Part shown: positions 33,725 through 46,292 of the stretch, piece after piece
How the letters are laid out: every line of letters begins with the position of its first letter
Position numbering within the stretch: position 1 is the stretch's first letter
Assembly (NCBI GenBank): GCA_963681505.1
Contig: OY811989.1
Location: forward strand, 204,501-268,500
Direction: 5' to 3'
Source of the DNA: Eunapius fragilis
Taxonomy: Eukaryota > Porifera > Demospongiae > Spongillida > Spongillidae
Length of the DNA stretch: 64,000 nucleotides
Program-made: the position numbers and the translations under genes
Notes under the pieces: generated by a model
What the model saw: only the letters and a program-made list of their open reading frames with translations
Told to the model about the DNA's origin: nothing
The model's database searches: none

Positions 33725-35629
33725 TCCAGACTTCGCCAGAACTCAGGAATTGAAACTGTTAATGCAAATATGGCTGCGGAAGCAAATAATTAGGGTGAAT
33801 GAATTTTAGCCACACCCACTGGTGGAATGATTATGATTAAGCCACTCCAAATGTGAAAATAGTTTCCTTTTTTTTTTTACTCCCATGCTCACGCAGGCAG
33901 GCAGTTATTATCCATTATTCACATTAAATCAAACAAGTTGTTTTGGTAGAGGCATTCACATATGCACGTCATAAAAATCTAACTTGTCCCTTTGTTGTTT
34001 ATGTCCATTGTATTAATCAATTGTGAATCATATGTCCCTTAGTTGAAGATGTTTTTTAAATAACGCAGCTAATTAACGTAAACATTTATGTAATTGCTTG
34101 TAAGGAGAGTCTTCGCCATAAATTTCATCATCCTATTTTTTATAAGCTCGTACTACATGTATACTATAGCAGGATAAGCTCGCGCACACATTACTTTTCA
34201 TTGGGCGTGGCAAGTGCTGAGGCGGAGGAGGTTTTGATGATGGTGTCCATCACTTTTTTTTTGCTCGGTAACATATCGCACTGCAGTTCCCGAGAAATTC
34301 ATCACTGGACTGAAGCGACTCCTGCAACAACACACCATCCTCCTGGTTGGCCTTTGTTTGCAATATCATTTACAATCGTAACGTCAATCTGGTGGTATCC
34401 ATGGTGAGTTAAACTGAGTGGCTTGGGGAGTGGTTATTATTCCACCATTTGTCTGCCGCATAAGGACGAGAGTGAAATCAATCCCAATTGTATGCGCATG
34501 ACTGAGATTTGAGGGTATTTTGAAAAAAATCTGTCTGGGTTATAAGGGCCCGCCGAGGCCAAACAATCTCTCTAGCTAGCTCCTAAGCCCGCGCACTAAT
34601 GGCATGTTTACCGAGCGCAATTTTAAATACACATCACATAATCAATGTAGGGATAAACACAATCAATTTTGTCAGCTGAGCAGGTCAAATCAATGGGGGA
34701 GTCACGTGAGGAGCATGTTGGTACTGAGCCAATCAGAACGGAGCACGACTGATAAGTTCAAATTTAGCACGAAGTCAAAAACGTTTTTAAAAGAGTAATA
34801 CGTAATAATATATATGGCTGATTCAGACGCATTGTACCTTTCCACAATAAGTGCAGCTAGCCTCTTGTAGAAAACGTTGGCACAAGACCTCTACCATTTT
34901 ATGACTTATCTACAAATTTATGCACCGCGATCGGGAATGCAGGGCCAGCGCAAATGGTCGGGCCGGTCGGTAGGGTTACTGTTTCCCAAAAAATTGACGC
35001 GTAACCGGCACGTAATTATATAGAATTGGAACAAGACTAACATTGTAATATGAATATTGCGGATTACAACTGTGTCATCTAATTAATTATTCATATAGCC
35101 CGACCACGTTGAAGAGCCCTTGCATGCAACCGGACAAGATTTTTATACAACACGCGCGCAGCGGAATTGCGCAAATTCATAGCCCGCGTCACCCGGCTGG
35201 TCGTCCGGCCGGAACAATTATAAGCGTCTCACGTGATGGCTGGGTGCAAAAACGACCGTGTGGTACAACAATGCAATGAACCGTGTGCAAAACGGCAACG
35301 TCATCATTAATTAATTGTTAAAAATAATCTGCACAGAAGTGAAGTATTACTTCAAACCAGTTACCTGGCCACCTTAGGATCTACATGTAATATCCCTCTA
35401 GGCACAAATACGCTATGTATGCTACCGGGTTATGACAGTAGTGTACTAGTAATATCAATCGATATCACACCGAATAACTTAACTACCGTAAACACATCCT
35501 CCAAGAGATGGGCGGAGTCACCCAATAAACATATACGGGTGCAAATTGGACCGTGCACACGCCACAACAATATTTAAAAAATTTAATGCTAGGAGTTTTT
35601 GTTTGTTGCGGAAGTTCAGATAATAGAAA
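33725..35629. promoter_or_regulatory. Space between divergent amidohydrolase and ATP7 copy A starts
   Basis: The two start codons face away from each other across 1.9 kb that contains almost no tandem repeats, unlike the rest of the window. No ORF here looks real. It must hold both promoters, but no convincing core element could be placed. Confidence 0.5.
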
Positions 35630-38600
35630 ATGAGTAACCTTTTGGTGGACACAGAGGATCCAGCGTTGGTATACCTTTATGAATGCGACATAGGCAAAGA
35701 GCGTCTGCCTTCCGTCCTTTCCGCTATACCCGGGGCGAAAAATTCGGCCGTTGGTGCGTTCTCTCAGAAACTCGTCCCGCTCGAAGGGATAAAGACGCGT
35801 TTGGCGGCCTACGGCTTGAATGGGTATGCCCCGACGTCAGGTCTTGACGAGGGACATCATGCGGCACTGTTATCTGTCGAGGGAATGACGTGTCACTCTT
35901 GTGTCAAACTTATCGAGGACACAGTGGCCAAAATGGATGGAGTCAGGGGGATCAAAGTGTCTCTAAAGAGGAGCGAAGCGTTTGTCCATTTTGACCACCC
36001 TAGTCTTAAAGCTGAAGACATTGCCATGTCAATATACGGACTTGGCTTCAACTCCGCTGTCATCTGTACGTACTCTGCAAAACCTTCGAGCTTTGCGGAA
36101 GCAAAGAAGCCGACCAAACGGCAGGGCCGTTGTGATACCGTGGTGATCGGGGTGGAGGGAATGGTGTGCAAGTCGTGCGTGAACAACATTGAGGGGAACG
36201 TTGGACAGATGAGCGGTGTGTCCACTGTGAAGGTCTCTCTAGCGGAGAAGAGAGCGGTCATAGAATATGACCCTTCCAAAGTGTCACCTCGCCAGCTGTG
36301 CATTGCAATAGAGGACCTTGGATTTGAAGCAAAGCTGAACAAGGATTCCTTTGTACAAGCGTCTGCTTCTAATGACTCCATCAAGACAGCAAACATTGGC
36401 ATTGAAGGAATGACATGCCATTCCTGTGTTGGTCTGATAGAGTCCACTCTCAGAGATATGGATGGAGTGTCACAGGTGACAGTCTCCTTGGCCAAAAAGC
36501 AGGGGAATGTGGAATATGACGAGGGAAGTGTCACACTGGAGGACATAAAGGGAGCAGTTGGTGCCATGGGCTTCATTGTGACTTACATTACAGGTAAGCA
36601 AGCCGCCATATTGGGGTGATATCTTAATGACAAGCAGGTTGTACTGGTGCATCATTGACTTGATGGCTGAAGTGTGTAAGAATGTTAATGTGTGTGCAAT
36701 GGTGGATGTGGTTATTTGTAGCATTGCTCCATGTCCTGTGGGAAATAACTTGGTTGGGTGCTCAATGACCTCTCTTATGGAGACAGGCAATTTAATATGT
36801 CTACATAAGCATTAAATAGGGGTGGGGGGTTAAGTAAGAGTTTTGGTGATTAGACAGGTCCACAGGGGTCAACTTTTTGTCCCAGGTACAAATCTGGCCT
36901 CCAATTGCACCCGTCCCTCTCCCCAAACTCTAATATTGCCTCAGCCGGTCCATGCCTTCAGTGCCACACTAAACCCCTTATAGCTTAAACCTTTTACATT
37001 TAGGGGAAGCCTTGTCTTTTGTTTCAACTTCTAATTGTAAAGCTGGTAACGTGGAAGCATGGGTTCTGTGTCACTGTGAGGTTACTGAAAACTATTCACT
37101 GATTCAGGTCACATTTGTACAGGGACCACACATACTCACACACACATACACGCACGCACACACACACACGCACACATGCACAAGCACACACAAACACACA
37201 TAAATGCTGCTGTTAATTTTTTCAATGGTGTAGACTTACATGATAATGAAGTGTGTTATTGGTAGAGTGGGTGTGGCATATGTGCACCTGTATATACCCA
37301 TTCAGAGTGCTCTAATAAGAGTGGTAAAGGCACCAAAGCCAACACTGATGCCAAGACCAAACAGATGTCAAAGGTAAGTGGTGTAGGGGATGGTGTGGAG
37401 GGAGAGGGTGAGGAGAGGTGGAGGGAGAGGGTGAGGAGAGGTGGAGGGAGAGGGTGAGGAGAGGTGGAGGGAGAGGGTGAGGAGAGGTGGAGGGAGAGGG
37501 TGAGGAGAGGTGGAGAGAGAGGGTGAGGAGAGGTGGAGGGAGAGGGTGAGGAGAGGTGGAGGGAGAGGGTGAGGAGAGGTGGAGGGAGAGGGTGAGGAGA
37601 GGTGGAGGGAGAGGGTGAGGAGAGGTGGAGGGAGAGGGTGAGGAGAGGGAGAGGGTGAGGAGGGTAGGGTATAGAGGAAGAGGTGGTGCATTAGATATGG
37701 TGCAGCTCATTTTATCTGAATGCACTTATTACTCACCATCACACCACACCCTCGCATGCCACACCCACACACACCACACCCTCAGTATGCTTCCTTGGAG
37801 TTCATTGAGCTGATTGATATAAGCAAGTTCAAGGTAGACTCAAAGCCAATGGAACCTCGCACCATACACCTCAAGATAACAGGGATGAGCTGCTCATCAT
37901 GTGTGGCTAAGATTGAACGACACATGAAAAAAAAGAGAGGTAAAGTGACCCCTGGTTACCATGGTAATGATGGGGTTAAGGGTACTATAGGTGTAATGTA
38001 GGGTACTATGGGTGTAATGTAGGGGTTAAGGGTACTATAGGTGTAATGTAGGGGTTAAGGGTACTATAGGTGTAATGTAGGGGTTAAGGGTACTATAGGT
38101 GTAATGTAAGGGTTAAGGGTACTATAGGCGTAGTGTAGGGGTTAAGGGATATTATAGGTGTAATGTAGGGTTACCATCAACCTCTCATCTTACCCTCCCT
38201 CTCCTCCCCTCCCCTCCCCTCCCCACCCCTTCCTCCCTCCCTCCCCTCCCCTCCCCTTTCCTCCCCTCCCCTCTCCTTCCCAGGTGTCCTCACCATAGCT
38301 GTGGCTCTACTGGCAGAGAAGGCGGAAGTGTCCTACAATCCAAAGGAGACTAATCCTGACAGGCTGGCTGAAGAGATCAAGGACCTAGGCTTTGGTGTGG
38401 AGGTGTTGGATGAAATGGCTGACTCAGATGGGAAGATCACCATTTCTGTGAGTGTGTGCACGTGTATGTTAGATGCCTGGGGATGACCTCAGTATTGGAC
38501 CAACAGATTGGAGGAATGACCTGTGCCTCATGTGTTCACAACATTGAAAAGGCTCTACTGTCATCTGGTGGAGTGCAGAAGGCAGTGGTTGCCCTGGCAA

Positions 38601-41600
38601 CAGGGAAGGGCTACATTGAGTTTGACCCTGCTATGATTGGCCCAAGGGATGTCATTAATGTTGTGAAGGTATGCTATTGTGAGGGGGGGGGAGGGAGGGT
38701 TGTAAGTGAGCGCTTGCACTTGATGGGAGTTGGGCATATCATGAGGAGGTGGGCATATCATGAGGAGGTGGGCATATCATGAGGAGGTGGGCATATCATG
38801 AGGAGGTGGGCATATCATGAGGAGTTGGGCATATCATGAGGAGGTGGGCATATCATGAGGAGGTGGGCATATCATGAGGGGCGGGTGTTGGTATGGCACG
38901 TATATTCATCCTATTGGCAGCCACCATGAATATATATTTCGTTTCCCACAATCGATTCCATAATTCAACAAAAACATGTTATGTCATCCACACACATAGT
39001 GATTTCAGCAGCTAATGTGACATGACCTTTCCTCCCTGATGCAGGACCTTGGGTTTACTGCTCAGTTGGCAACCAAGGAGACAGAAGACTTCAGAGCTAG
39101 TCAGAACAGGACAAAGAAGAAATGGATGATTGCTTTCTTTATCTCCCTGATCTTTGGGATTCCCACAGTGGTGGTGTCCTTCACATCTGGGTGGGCAGAC
39201 ATCCTCCCTGGTCTGAGTGTGCAGGACCTCATCCTGTTCTTTTTGGCCACTACTGTTCAGGTGAGTAACTGTTTGGAGAGGCTCTGTGTGTGTGTATGTG
39301 TGTGTATGTGTGTGTGCATGTGTGGGTGTGTTCTACTGTATGTGTTCAGTGTGTACTTATGTGTTCTTTGTATCTCTATTTTGAAGTGTATACATACGGA
39401 TATTCACTGTTCCCTCCTATAGATCGGGGGAGGTTGGCTTTTCTACTGGTCTGCATACAAGTCTGTGAAACATTGTGCGGCTAATATGGATGTCCTCATC
39501 ACCTTGGCAACCACGATTGCTTACATTTATTCTGTAAGTGTTGATTTCCTGTTGTCTTTGGTTGTATCTCATCTGGACCATGCCTCCAGATAGCAGTGGT
39601 GTTCTACAATGTCACACACCCTAACACCCTCAAGATGATGGTGTTCTTTGAAACCCCTCCCATGTTGATTATGTTTGTGGCTCTGGGCAGGTGGCTGGAG
39701 TATATCGCCAAGGTAATGTTGTCACCACGGTGACAGGGTTATGTGCTACATAAGAATGAAGGGTCATATTTCAAATGGGAAACATGGCACAGGGTTAAAA
39801 TTGAAATACATGTCAGTTCATTTTTTTGCTATGTAGGGGAAGACATCAGAAGCCTTGGCAAAGCTGATGTCACTACAGGCAACAGAGGCCAGATTGGTCA
39901 CCGTTGGAGATGATGGAGCCATATTGAGGTGAGATAACAGGTGGACATCTGTTGGGTGCCATGTGACCCTGACCTTCTGTTGGGGGCCATGTGACCCTGA
40001 CCTTCTGTTGGGTGCCATGTGACCCTGACCTTCTGTTGGGTGCCATGTGACCCTGACCTTCTGTTGGGGGCCATGTGACCCTGATTTCTGTTGGGTGCCA
40101 TGTGACCTTGTCCTTTGTTGGTGCCATGTGACCCTGACCTTCTGTTGGGAGCCATGTGACCCTGACCTTCTGTTGGGTGCCATGTGACCCTGACCTCTGT
40201 GGGTGCCATGTGACCCTCTTTCCTTTTATAATACTTTGGACCAATCATTTCTTGTGCTTGCATCATTGAATACCATCTGCACAGTGAGGAGCTCATCACA
40301 GTGGATCTAGTGCACAAGGGTGACAAGATCAGAGTTCTTCCTGGGGACAAGGTCCCAGTTGATGGTGTCATTCTAACTGGAAGATCAGCCATTGATGAGT
40401 CACTTATCACAGGAGAGGCCATGCCTGTTAATAAAACTGTCGGTGACAATGTGATTGGAGGGTCTCTAAACCAGAATGGGGCTCTCTTGGTAGAAGCCAC
40501 ACATGTGGGATCAGATGCTCTTCTAGCACAGATAGTGAAGTTGGTGGAAGAGGCCCAGACCTCCAAGGTGAGAGTGGGGGTGGAGTGGTGACAGGGGCTA
40601 ATGGGGAGGTGAGGGTGGGGGGAGTGGTGACAGGGACTAATGGGGAGGTGAGAGTGAGGGTGGTGTGGTGACAGGGTCTAATGGGGAGGTGAGGGTGGGG
40701 GTGATGTGGTGACAGGGAACTGGTAAAGGGTGCTCAGACATCTGATGTGGGCATGTTATCCCTCGAGGGGGTGGGGCATGTGATTTATCAACTGTTCATG
40801 TGGTGTTGGTATTCCTCCTCCCCAGGCCCCCATCCAACTCATTGCTGATCGGATATCAGCTTTCTTCGTCCCCACCATCATTATATTAAGTCTCATCACA
40901 TTTTTCAGCTGGCTCATTGTAGTGGAAGTGCGACTGAACACGGGGATGCAGGTGGGTGGAGCTTGGTGGGTGTGGTGTGATGTCAGTTTGTATGGGTGGG
41001 GCTCCCATTTGCATATCACACACACACCCATGTATGGACGAGGAGGGTCAGTATTATGACAACTCTCTCACAATAGGACTATTGCAATATGAATGACACC
41101 TCCAATGACACCAATGGCACCATGAGCACCACCATGATGCCTTCTACTACTCTGAAGCTGAGTGTCCCTGGTATGGAAGATATGACCACTCCTGGTTGCT
41201 ATGGGATACGCCACGCCTTCCAGTATGCCATGACTATGTTGATGATAGCGTGCCCCTGTGCCCTGGGGCTGGCCACGCCCACTGCTATAATGGTGGGCAC
41301 TGGTATCGGTGCTCTAAATGGAATACTGATCAAAGGGGGAGAGCCACTGGAGGCCATATATAAGGTACAAGACTGGAATGGTATGGGGACATGTGGTTCT
41401 GGGTACATGGTATGGAGACATACATATAGGACCTGGAGGCGTTGGTTTGAATGCAATCCTGGTGACATACACTATCTTAATAGGTGAAGGCCATCATATT
41501 TGACAAAACTGGTACCTTAACCCATGGGAAGCCAGATGTCACCAAGATCCTCCTGTTTGTGGCCGAGAGTGTGTGTCCCCACCCACTGTTCCTGGCCATT

Positions 41601-42211
41601 GTGGGTCTGGCTGAAAGCAATAGTGAACACCCACTTGGAGTTGCCGTCACCAAATATGCAAAGAGAGTGAGTTTGGTCATTGTCAAGGGGTTTAATGGGA
41701 AGGGGGCGGGGCTTGGTTTACCATGTGGTCCCCTAATGTTTGCTATTAGCTGAGGGTAGCAATCATTCAGGCCTCTTGGTTCCATGGCAACCAGCTGAGG
41801 TGACAATGCTCACTGTGTTTCCTGCAGGCATTAAATGGAAACATAGAGGGTGTGTCCAGTGGCTTTGAAGCAGTCCCGGGTAAAGGCCTTCGCTGCAATG
41901 TGAGTGGTGTGGAGAGGTACATGCAGAGGGTACCCGGTCCCCTGCCCAAGGGAATATCACAGAGAACATACACACAGTTTCAACGTACCTTGGTGGAGGA
42001 GGTGACGGGTGCCCAGGCCTCTAGGGACTACCAGGTATGTGCCCTCGCTACATGACATCATGTTAGATGTGTGTGCCCTCACAGGTGCTGATAGGGAACA
42101 GAGACTGGATGTTGGGCAATGGAGTTGACTTTACTGCTGAGATGGACAAGGATGTCCAAGTGTTTGAAGAGAGCGGGCAGACTGTTGTTATGGTTGCAGT
42201 GGACGGTATGT

Positions 42212-42251
<40 letters not shown>

Positions 42252-42547
42252 GTGGGTGTGAGTTGTGTGTGTGTGTGTGTGTGTGCACCATGCATCTATG
42301 GAAGCAATTGTAGTTTGTGCAAGTGGTGTGGTAATGTGTGAGTGAGAGGTGACAACAGATTGGTGCCATTGGGTGTCCTTATGTCATATTCTAATGTTCT
42401 GTGCAGGTATCTTGTTGGGTGCAGTGGTCATATCTGACACAGTGAAGCCAGAAGCAGCCCTAGCTGTTCGTGCTCTGCAGAAGGAAGGGCTGAGGGTGAT
42501 ATTACTAACTGGAGATAACAGGAGAACTGCCCAGGCCATTGCTGAGG

Positions 42548-42586
<39 letters not shown>

Positions 42587-43012
42587 TGTATGTGTGTATG
42601 TATGTGTGTGTGTGTGTATGTGTGTGTATGTGTGTATGTATGTGTGTGTGTACATTGTGTGTTGAGTTCCATACATCAAATTATGGTTTTGTTACCATGG
42701 TTACTGCTGATCTCCTTCTGTCGCAGGTGGGTATACCTCACAATCAGGTGTATGCTGAGGTGCTACCATCTCATAAGAAGAACAAGGTGACCATGTTGCA
42801 AGAACAGGGGATCAAGGTCTGGGAGCAATGAGGGTTTGGTTGTCCCTGCTATATGATTCCCCCCCCCCCCACCTTACACAGGTTGCCATGGTAGGGGATG
42901 GTATCAATGACTCACCAGCATTGGCCCAGGCTGATGTTGGGATAGCTATTGGCACAGGGACTGATGTGGCAGTTGAAGCAGCAGGCATTGTCCTGGTTAA
43001 TGTAAGGAATGA

Positions 43013-43085
<73 letters not shown>

Positions 43086-43770
43086 ATGGGGCGAGGGTAT
43101 ATGGGTAGGGTGTATGGGGGAGTATATGGAGGAGGGGTAAGGGGCATACATGGATGGGTAACCATGCTACCTTGAGATGCCTTTTTAAATACGGTACAAT
43201 AACGCTGTGTTTCTGATTGGCAGAGCAACTTGATGGATGTTGTGGCATCCATAGACCTGTCCAGACGCACAGTGAGAAGAATAAGAATAAACTTTGCTTG
43301 GGCCATTATCTACAATGTGGTGGGGATTCCCCTGGCTGCTGGGATATTTGTTCCTGTTGGACTGTTCCTTGAACCATGGATGGGAAGTCTGGCCATGGCC
43401 CTTAGCTCTGTCTCTGTGGTGTGCAGCTCCCTGTTCCTTAAATGGTAAGGAGGTTATGCTAACTGGTTATGCCAACTGGTTATGCTGACTGGTTAATTCA
43501 GCACACTATGTCGTTACCTTTTGTATCAAATATCTCCTCAGCTATCGTAAGCCACGTAGGGTGGACTTTATTGCACAGTTACCTTCACATGGAGGAGATT
43601 CTGATGTCACTTTCTACAATGTTATTGCCCACACCGCCAATCGGTGGAGAGAGAACTTCTTTCGATTCCTTGGGTGTGATGCATTAGGTGTGATGTCATT
43701 CTCAAGATCTTCTCGTTACCATGATCCAGTTGTGGCAGTGGATATTGATGACGCTGTATCAAGTGATTAG
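35630..43770 (+). CDS. Copper-transporting P1B-type ATPase, ATP7-like, copy A
   Basis: It pumps Cu(I) across secretory-pathway or plasma membranes using ATP. Twenty exons: 35630-36593, 37306-37373, 37786-37939, 38284-38447, 38507-38668, 39045-39260, 39423-39533, 39590-39712, 39837-39928, 40285-40567, 40826-40951, 41077-41364, 41484-41666, 41828-42034, 42085-42205, 42407-42549, 42727-42816, 42882-43001, 43224-43444, 43542-43770. All phases agree; 1354 residues. Five metal-binding domains carry GMTCHSC (85), GMVCKSC (177), GMTCHSC (260), GMSCSSC (377) and GMTCASC (453). Then come TGEAMP (about 726), the transport motif CPC (880-882), DKTGT with the phosphorylated D (924), SEHPLG, TGDN (1122) and GDGINDSP (1170). 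Human ATP7A/B have six metal-binding domains. The first 80 residues have no CxxC. Intron 17 has an unusual donor, GTCTGG. Confidence 0.95.
37140..37200. repeat. (CA)n-rich microsatellite, copy A intron 1
   Basis: The equivalent place in copy B (49011-49062) has a shorter CA run. Confidence 0.85.
37383..37665. repeat. 24-bp purine minisatellite, copy A intron 2
   Basis: About 11 copies of GAGAGGGTGAGGAGAGGTGG(AGGG). Copy B has the same family at 49250-49490 but much more scrambled. Confidence 0.93.
37970..38283. repeat. 29-bp repeat plus (CCCCT)n tract, copy A intron 3
   Basis: About six copies of a 29-nt unit (core GGGTACTATAGGTGTAATGT) occupy 37970-38170, absent from copy B. The C/T tract 38195-38280 then serves as the polypyrimidine tract of exon 38284. 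Confidence 0.9.
38722..38885. repeat. 19-bp minisatellite, copy A intron 5
   Basis: About eight copies of GTGGGCATATCATGAGGAG. Copy B has an unrelated 18-bp array in this intron. Confidence 0.93.
39945..40215. repeat. About 21-bp minisatellite, copy A intron 9
   Basis: About 12 copies of CATGTGACCCTGACCTTCTG(TTGGG...). Copy B intron 9 (52140-52325) has the same unit with fewer, more divergent copies. Confidence 0.9.
42206..42285. repeat. (GT)n at the donor of copy A intron 15
   Basis: The donor GTATGTGG runs into GT units with interruptions. Confidence 0.85.
42550..42655. repeat. (GT)n at the donor of copy A intron 16
   Basis: The intron begins GTGTGTGTG with no conventional donor consensus. 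The microsatellite itself is the 5' splice site. Confidence 0.9.
43015..43082. repeat. (GT)n in copy A intron 18
   Basis: It starts 13 nt after the donor GTAAGG. The same position in copy B (56196-56310) is also GT-rich. Confidence 0.92.
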
Positions 43771-44058
43771 ATGAACCACTTGTTGTCTAACATGTAGCTA
43801 AATGACATCATCTCTTATTATTATGTGCATTGAGCAGATTGGCTGCTTCTGTAATGTCACTTATGTAATGGTTGTAATCTTCCTACTGTTTTTAATATAG
43901 TAGTTGTGCATAAAAAGAATTAATTTGGTAAAGAATTAATTTGGTAAATATGTTGACAAACTAGTTGTCAACTAACACTTGAATTTAGGGGCCATCTCGT
44001 GGCCTTAATAACTTTGTGCAATCAATTCTATACATTCCGCAATACATCATGCTGAAAA

Positions 44059-44318
44059 GGGAGTCGGAACAGTGGAAAGTAACACCTCGGAACAAATTAC
44101 ATTACTATTTGTGGCGCAGTAATTGGATTGTATAAGTAAACGTCGGTTGTTGTTGCGTAATTGACACCTCAAAAATGTTAATGGGCGTCAACAATCGCAA
44201 TGTGGTCAAATGCTATTATCGGCCCTTCAATTTAAGTTTAAGCGCCACAAATATGCAATGAATCGCTGTAATTTTCCACTGTACTGAGATGTTACTTTCC
44301 ACTGTTCCGAGCACTCCC
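44059..44318. mobile_element. 260-bp TIR element (MITE-like)
   Basis: The left end CGGAACAGTGGAAAGTAACA and the right end TGTTACTTTCCACTGTTCCG are inverted copies, with outer GGGAGT/ACTCCC also pairing. An inner pair ATTTGTGGCGC/GCGCCACAAAT approx. supports a fold-back structure. Confidence 0.8.
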
Positions 44319-44729
44319 CTGTATCTGGAACTAGGTTAGACCCTGATCGTGAATAACATTAAGAAAACGCCAGGCGAGACTCCCGACAAACGGACAGCAT
44401 AGATTACGGAAGAAATCGAAAGAGGTAATATGAATCGTTTCTCGCCAGCCGGACACTACGAATAGGTACGGTATCAATCGCCTAATAGACATAATGTCTA
44501 TCACTAGGAAGTTGCTTAGTCACGACAAAAGAATGGAAACTTAGAGCCGACAGCAAGTATTGACTATTGGAGGATCGATTATATCAGAAGCGTGCAAAGC
44601 AAAAGCCCGCGCTCGTTTAATTTGGAAGAAAACACCGAAAAGGAGAGAGCTACTGCTACAATACCTGAGCATCGTGCGTTCGATAAACATAACGAGCTTC
44701 AAAGAGGCTACCAATGAGAAAGTTGGTGT

Positions 44730-44858
44730 TGAAGGGAACAAGGTTTTTGAGAAAGGAAATTGAGACAAAATCCTATATTTAGCACGTGCAAATAATTATA
44801 ACAGAACCATATAGGTTTTTGTCTCAATTTCCTTTCCCAAAAGCCTTGTTCCCTTTCT
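44730..44858. mobile_element. Fold-back element related to the 59.8-kb palindrome
   Basis: GAAAGGAAATTGAGACAAAA pairs with TTTTTGTCTCAATTTCCTTT, and the arms are imperfect. The words CCTATATTTAGCAC and GAGAAAGTTGGTG also occur in the 130-bp palindrome at 59785-60077, so both belong to one family. Confidence 0.75.
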
Positions 44859-45065
44859 TTTTACTGACACCACTTTTGCCTTCAATTCTTTTCATTGGAG
44901 AATGTTCTTCTCTATAGTTACTTATAGTTATAGTTTAGTTAATACGCCAATGCATAAGGCCTCATTACTTTTGGCTACGCGAGACACCATCGAGGACCGT
45001 TGCAGCTCTGGATGCTATAGAGGTTGAGTATCACCACTTAGCTGTAATAATACTTGAATGCGCGC

Positions 45066-45515
45066 GACATGCAGAGAGAAAAATGTGTGAACTTGAAAAA
45101 AATGAGCCTGTCACTGTCTGCCCATCGTAGAAAGGAATCGAAAGACCTTTTGGCCCAGCCAAACGCTCAAGAAACGAACACAGATGGGATAGACATACTA
45201 TCCGCGCATTTATAAACAGGTGCTATAGGCAAATCTTTTAGCGTTAGAATTGGGGCGTGACGTTGACTTCCGTTTTGGTGGCGTTTCTTTTACACCCGTA
45301 GGCCTGCACGTAGCAACGGGACAACGGGTAATTAAATTTTACATAATACAATTTAGCAGCACGAACAGGAGCACAGAGAGAAAAAGGTGTGAAATTCAAA
45401 ACAGTAAACCCGTCACTGTCTGCGCATTAAAACGGCCCAGCCAAACGCTCAAAAAACGAACACAGACAGGCACACTGACTATCCGCGCATTTATAAATAG
45501 ATGTATTTCACATTG
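45066..45515. repeat. Duplicated segment of about 150 bp
   Basis: 45066-45215 and 45365-45510 share GCCCAGCCAAACGCTCAA, GAACACAGA and ACTATCCGCGCATTTATAAA in the same order. Another copy was not seen. Confidence 0.8.
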
Positions 45516-45599
45516 CGGTGATGTAATTCATCCGGTGCTGTGACATGAGGCTGGGTACGAGACTATGGCCCCATCCAATTGAACGGTTTCAGCACTCGT

Positions 45600-45636
45600 G
45601 ACAACAACAAAAACAACAACAACAACAACAACAAAA
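45600..45636. repeat. (ACA)n microsatellite
   Basis: CAACAACAAAAACAACAACAACAAC and similar trinucleotide units. Confidence 0.9.
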
Positions 45637-45740
45637 GCGCTATTTCGAGGTGTTGAAGTGTTTGGTTGGCCAAACTCGCTTCGGGCAGCATATTTAGCCG
45701 CTAGATAGAAATAGGTATCTTCTTTTACAAGCATCCACAG

Positions 45741-45868
45741 CATTGAATCAATTATTGATTTTCGCTTGATTTGACACTTACATAATGTTAACAGTTTGTA
45801 CCAGGTATGTAAACATTTTGTACCAGAATGTAAGTGACAAATCAATTGAAAATCAAGAATTGATCCGA
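45741..45868. mobile_element. Small fold-back element
   Basis: ATCAATTATTGATTTTCGCT...GACACTTACAT on the left is inverted on the right (ATGTAAGTGACAAATCAATT...GATCCGAC). The arms are about 45 bp. Confidence 0.7.
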
Positions 45869-46292
45869 CGAGTAATTACTTGCTGTGATCCGATTAACAA
45901 GTAGATCATTTCGACTGTTCCCCCCAAAAAACCTAATTAACTTGAACTGTTGTCTACTTCACATTATTAATTAATTTGCTTCGATAGATGGCTGCTGGAT
46001 TTGGCGATAGCGGCCCCGGGAAACGGTTATTTTCTGAAACGGTTGTCGAACAGTAAGGAGACCTCGAAAGAAATCGCAGAACTTCAGTATCAGCACAGAG
46101 CAAGTACTGATGCAGAGTTCTCCGGGCAGTACGATTTCTTTTGGAGGTTCGACAAAAGTCCAGTTTTAGGTTTCCCCTCAGAGCTTTTTCAAACCTTCCC
46201 AAGCCCCCGACACTGCAGCTCTGAAAAGAATCGTTTTCGTCACCGCCAAATCCAGACATCTAGATCTAGATCTGTATCGAAGCATAGAGATA

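Noticed and set aside
34201..34407. Plus-strand ORF of 68 codons in the divergent promoter region
   Set aside because: No splice context, family likeness or conservation could be argued; length is within chance.
35549..35560. Metal-response element core TGCACAC near the ATP7 starts (also near 61530 and 61582)
   Set aside because: It fits TGCRCNC, but such a degenerate 7-mer is expected about once per kilobase by chance. No cluster was seen.
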